Below are positions 61,747-64,000 of a stretch of 64,000 bases of DNA, one piece after another. The notes below the pieces were generated by a model that had not been told where the DNA came from, made no database searches, and saw only the letters and a list, made by a program, of their open reading frames with translations. The translations under genes and the position numbers were made by a program. The stretch comes from Salinicola socius (lineage in GTDB: Bacteria; Pseudomonadota; Gammaproteobacteria; Pseudomonadales; Halomonadaceae): assembly GCF_001937195.1 (NCBI RefSeq), contig NZ_MSDO01000001.1:186001-250000 (forward strand), written 5' to 3'. Positions within the stretch are counted from its first letter, which is position 1. Every line of letters starts with the position of its first letter.

Positions 61747-61777
61747 TTGAATCGACCTCTTTGTATGCTGTATACAA
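61747..61777 (+). promoter_or_regulatory. Promoter and palindromic operator of the NhaC gene
   Basis: TTGTAT-N5-ATACAA (61761-61777) has perfect 6-bp half-sites. A -35 candidate TTGAAT (61747-61752) and -10 candidate TATACA (61771-61776), spacer 18, put the operator over the -10 box, which suits repression. The palindrome resembles sites of GntR (FadR/VanR subgroup) regulators, by pattern only. Confidence 0.6.
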
Positions 61778-61826
61778 TCTTGGGCAGCACGACACATAAC
61801 AAGCTCAAGAACGCTAGAGGTGCGAA

Positions 61827-63233
61827 ATGACTTCACGGAATGCCCGACCACCGGGGCCTGGTGCCCTCTGTCTGATCCTTGCCAGTTTCGCCGTCATCAT
61901 GTCGACGGTGCTGATCCTCAAGATTCCGGTGGCGCTGGCGCTCTTTGCCGCCTGGTTCGCCATGTTCGCGATCGGCAAAGGGTTGGGGCACGCCTACGAC
62001 TCGCTACAGCAGGGTGCGCTCGACGGGATCCGCAGCGGGCTCGAAGGCGTTCTGATCATCGTGACCGTCGGTGCCCTGATCGGCGGCTGGATCGCCGGTG
62101 GCATTGTTCCCAGCGTCATCTATTACGGCGTGTCGCTGATCGACCCCGCATGGTTCCTGCCGGCGGCGTTTCTGATCTGCGCCCTCACCGGCCTGGTCAC
62201 GGGTACGTCCTTCGGCGCGGTCGGCACCATCGGGATCGCCATGATGGGCATCGGCCACGGTTTCGAACTGCCGCTGCCGGTCGTTGCCGGCGCGGTCATC
62301 TCCGGCGCATACGTGGGCGACAAGCTCTCGCCGCTTTCCGATACCACCGTGCTGACGGCCTCCATCTGTGAAGTGCCGCTGATCGAGCACGTGCGCTCCA
62401 TGCTCTACACCGGCGTCCCTTGCGTGAGCCTGGCAACCGTCGGTTTCGCCATCGCCGGCAATCACTTCTCCAGCGCCGACTACGACATGCAGCAGGCCGA
62501 TGCGGTCATGAATCAGCTCGACGCGCACTTCTCGATCTCGCTCTGGCTGCTGCTGCCCATCCTCGCCACACTGGTGCTGCTGGCCCTGCGCAAGCCGGCG
62601 CTGCCGGTCATCGCCATCGGTGCGGTACTCGGCGTCACCTGCGCCTGGGCAATCCAGGGCAGTACGCCGCTGCAGGCCGTCACTGCACTCTATGCAGGCA
62701 ATCAGGGCGACTACGGCGACGGCTACCTCGCCAGCATCCTCAACCGCGGCGGCATGGTGTCGATGCTACCGGTGATCGCCATCGTCATCTTCGCGCTGGG
62801 CCTCGGCGGACTGATGGAACGTCTGGGCGTGCTGGAAACCATCGCCAACGCGCTGACGAAGATGGTGCACCGCAGCACTGGCAGGCTGACGCTCGCCACC
62901 ATGGCCTGCGGTTTCTTCGGCACGATCTTCGGCGGCGCGGCGTATGTCGCCATCTTCACGGCCGCGTCGATGACCCGAAACATCTACGACCGGCTGGGGC
63001 TTGCGCGGGTGGTGCTGTCACGCAACGTCGAGGCCGGCGGCACGCTCTCCACGCCGATGATTCCATGGACCAGCGGCGCCGTCTTCATGGCGACCACCAC
63101 CGGTGTCGCTACCGCCGACTACCTGCCCTTCCTCTGGTACCACTGGCTGGTGATGGCGTTCTCGCTGCTCTACGGCTTCACCGGTTTCGCCATGTGGCAA
63201 CGCCCGCAGACCGATGTCGAACCCGCCCATTGA
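61827..63233 (+). CDS. NhaC-family Na+/H+ antiporter
   Basis: A 468-residue membrane antiporter of the NhaC family with about 11-12 helices. Signature stretches: GTSFGAVGTIGIAMMGIG near 133 and GAVISGAYVGDKLSPLSDTT near 155-174. NhaC members exchange sodium for protons, and some exchange malate for lactate. The regulated promoter and the following aminotransferase suggest a metabolic role rather than plain salt stress, but this is inference. The start ATG at 61827 has an AGAGG site. Confidence 0.9.
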   Translation: MTSRNARPPGPGALCLILASFAVIMSTVLILKIPVALALFAAWFAMFAIGKGLGHAYDSLQQGALDGIRSGLEGVLIIVTVGALIGGWIAGGIVPSVIYYGVSLIDPAWFLPAAFLICALTGLVTGTSFGAVGTIGIAMMGIGHGFELPLPVVAGAVISGAYVGDKLSPLSDTTVLTASICEVPLIEHVRSMLYTGVPCVSLATVGFAIAGNHFSSADYDMQQADAVMNQLDAHFSISLWLLLPILATLVLLALRKPALPVIAIGAVLGVTCAWAIQGSTPLQAVTALYAGNQGDYGDGYLASILNRGGMVSMLPVIAIVIFALGLGGLMERLGVLETIANALTKMVHRSTGRLTLATMACGFFGTIFGGAAYVAIFTAASMTRNIYDRLGLARVVLSRNVEAGGTLSTPMIPWTSGAVFMATTTGVATADYLPFLWYHWLVMAFSLLYGFTGFAMWQRPQTDVEPAH

Positions 63234-63257
63234 TTTTCGTTTTCTGGAGACACCCGA

Positions 63258-64000
63258 ATGACCCATACCAACGGCAGCTCGCAATCCTACGTCGCCGACG
63301 CGCGCAACGAGGACGTCATCGTCTACGTCGACGGCGAATTCAAACCCAAGAGCCAGGCGACGGTGTCGATCTTCGACAGCGGTTTCGTGCTGGGTGATGG
63401 CGTGTGGGAAGGTATTCGCCTGGTGAACGGCAAGCTGGTCGCACTCGACCAGCACATGAAGCGCCTCTATCAGGGGGCGGCGTCGATCTCACTGGATATC
63501 GGTGTCGACCGCGACGAACTGGTCGGCCTGATCCACGAGACGCTGGCGAAGAACGACATGACCGACGGCGTGCATATCCGTTTGATGGTCACCCGCGGCC
63601 TCAAGAGCACGCCCAACCAGGACCCGCGATTCCTGCTCGGCGAGGCGACCATCGTCATCGTTGCCGAGCACAAGGTGATCGACAAGGCGGCCAAGGCGAA
63701 GGGGCTGACGCTGTTCACGTCGACGTTTCGCTGCAGCTCGCCGGACGTGTTCGATCTCAGGCTCAACTCCCACAGCCGACTCAACTTCATTCAGGCCCTG
63801 ATCCAGGCGATCAACGCCGGGGCCAACGAGGCGCTGATGCTCGACCCTCACGGTTTCGTCGCCAGCTGCAACTCCACCAACTTCTTCATCGTTCGCGATG
63901 GCGAGCTGTGGACCTCAACCGGCCGTTACAACTTCAACGGCATCACCCACAAGACAGTCATGCGTCTGGCCCGCGACAACGGTATCGTCGTTCGCGAGAC
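63258..64000 (+). CDS. Class IV aminotransferase, 3' end cut by window
   Basis: The first 247 residues of a PLP class IV (D-amino acid / branched-chain) aminotransferase. N-terminus: IVYVDGEFKPKSQATVSIFDSGFVLGDGVWEG. It runs off the window at 64000. In hand alignment with D-amino acid aminotransferase the catalytic lysine position falls on Asn170 (LRLNSHSRLNF) and the conserved Glu on Ser203 (VASCNSTNF). So either it works by a different residue or is not a transaminase. It lies 24 bases after the NhaC gene, so they are likely cotranscribed. Confidence 0.87.
   Translation, partial: MTHTNGSSQSYVADARNEDVIVYVDGEFKPKSQATVSIFDSGFVLGDGVWEGIRLVNGKLVALDQHMKRLYQGAASISLDIGVDRDELVGLIHETLAKNDMTDGVHIRLMVTRGLKSTPNQDPRFLLGEATIVIVAEHKVIDKAAKAKGLTLFTSTFRCSSPDVFDLRLNSHSRLNFIQALIQAINAGANEALMLDPHGFVASCNSTNFFIVRDGELWTSTGRYNFNGITHKTVMRLARDNGIVVRE

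Larger units (their letters stand above)
61405..61826. other. Gap between glcG and the NhaC gene
   Basis: No gene in 422 bases. In order: palindromic copy B (to 61551), about 110 bases without clear features, intrinsic terminator (61665-61690), then the operator and promoter region of the NhaC gene (61747-61777). Confidence 0.6.

Overview
The window reads as a chromosomal segment of a GC-rich gammaproteobacterium, most likely a member of the Halomonadaceae (Halomonas, Salinicola and relatives). The evidence is the gene order ffh-ypjD-yfjD and rpsP-rimM-trmD-rplS, the minCDE block, GntR-type carbon regulation sites, and protein sequences of the gamma type throughout. The genus cannot be settled from sequence alone. 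Almost all bases are coding. I see no plasmid, phage or CRISPR signature.

Positions 1-20 kb are mostly housekeeping. A minus-strand block carries dsbC and xerD, then the ribosome and tRNA-modification operon rpsP-rimM-trmD-rplS. Then ffh (minus) diverges from ypjD-yfjD (plus). Next come an LplT/PlsC fusion coupled to a TetR regulator, a SRAP-family protein that has lost all of its usual catalytic residues, a periplasmic M16 protease, a large autotransporter, and sbcB. Positions 20-38 kb hold minCDE, a very large DUF349 protein, initiator tRNA-fMet with a textbook promoter and terminator, cnoX, a MalY/PatB-like lyase, ybaK, several small uncharacterised genes, tas, yaaA, a Tim44-like protein, a short-chain dehydrogenase and a TauE-family transporter.

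Positions 38.8-50.4 kb look like an accessory catabolic region. It has a class III aminotransferase, a MocR-type regulator, a GltS-fold symporter, a YtcJ-type amidohydrolase overlapping a COG0523 GTPase, a polar amino acid ABC transporter (binding protein, two permeases, ATPase) and a D-2-hydroxyacid dehydrogenase. Together they suggest uptake, hydrolysis, transamination and reduction of an unidentified amino-acid-like compound. A 137-bp palindromic repeat lies in the MocR/GltS divergent promoter region. A diverged copy lies at 61.4 kb, where it supplies the stop codon of glcG.

Positions 50.4-64 kb hold two glutathione transferases, a YdeP/FdhF-like molybdoenzyme, and a 2-hydroxyacid oxidation module: a lactate/glycolate permease followed by glcDEFG. 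The permease and glcD each have the same GGTCTGACC operator upstream, which suggests one shared GntR-family regulator located outside the window. The window ends with an NhaC antiporter behind a palindromic operator and a truncated class IV aminotransferase whose catalytic lysine position appears to be asparagine.
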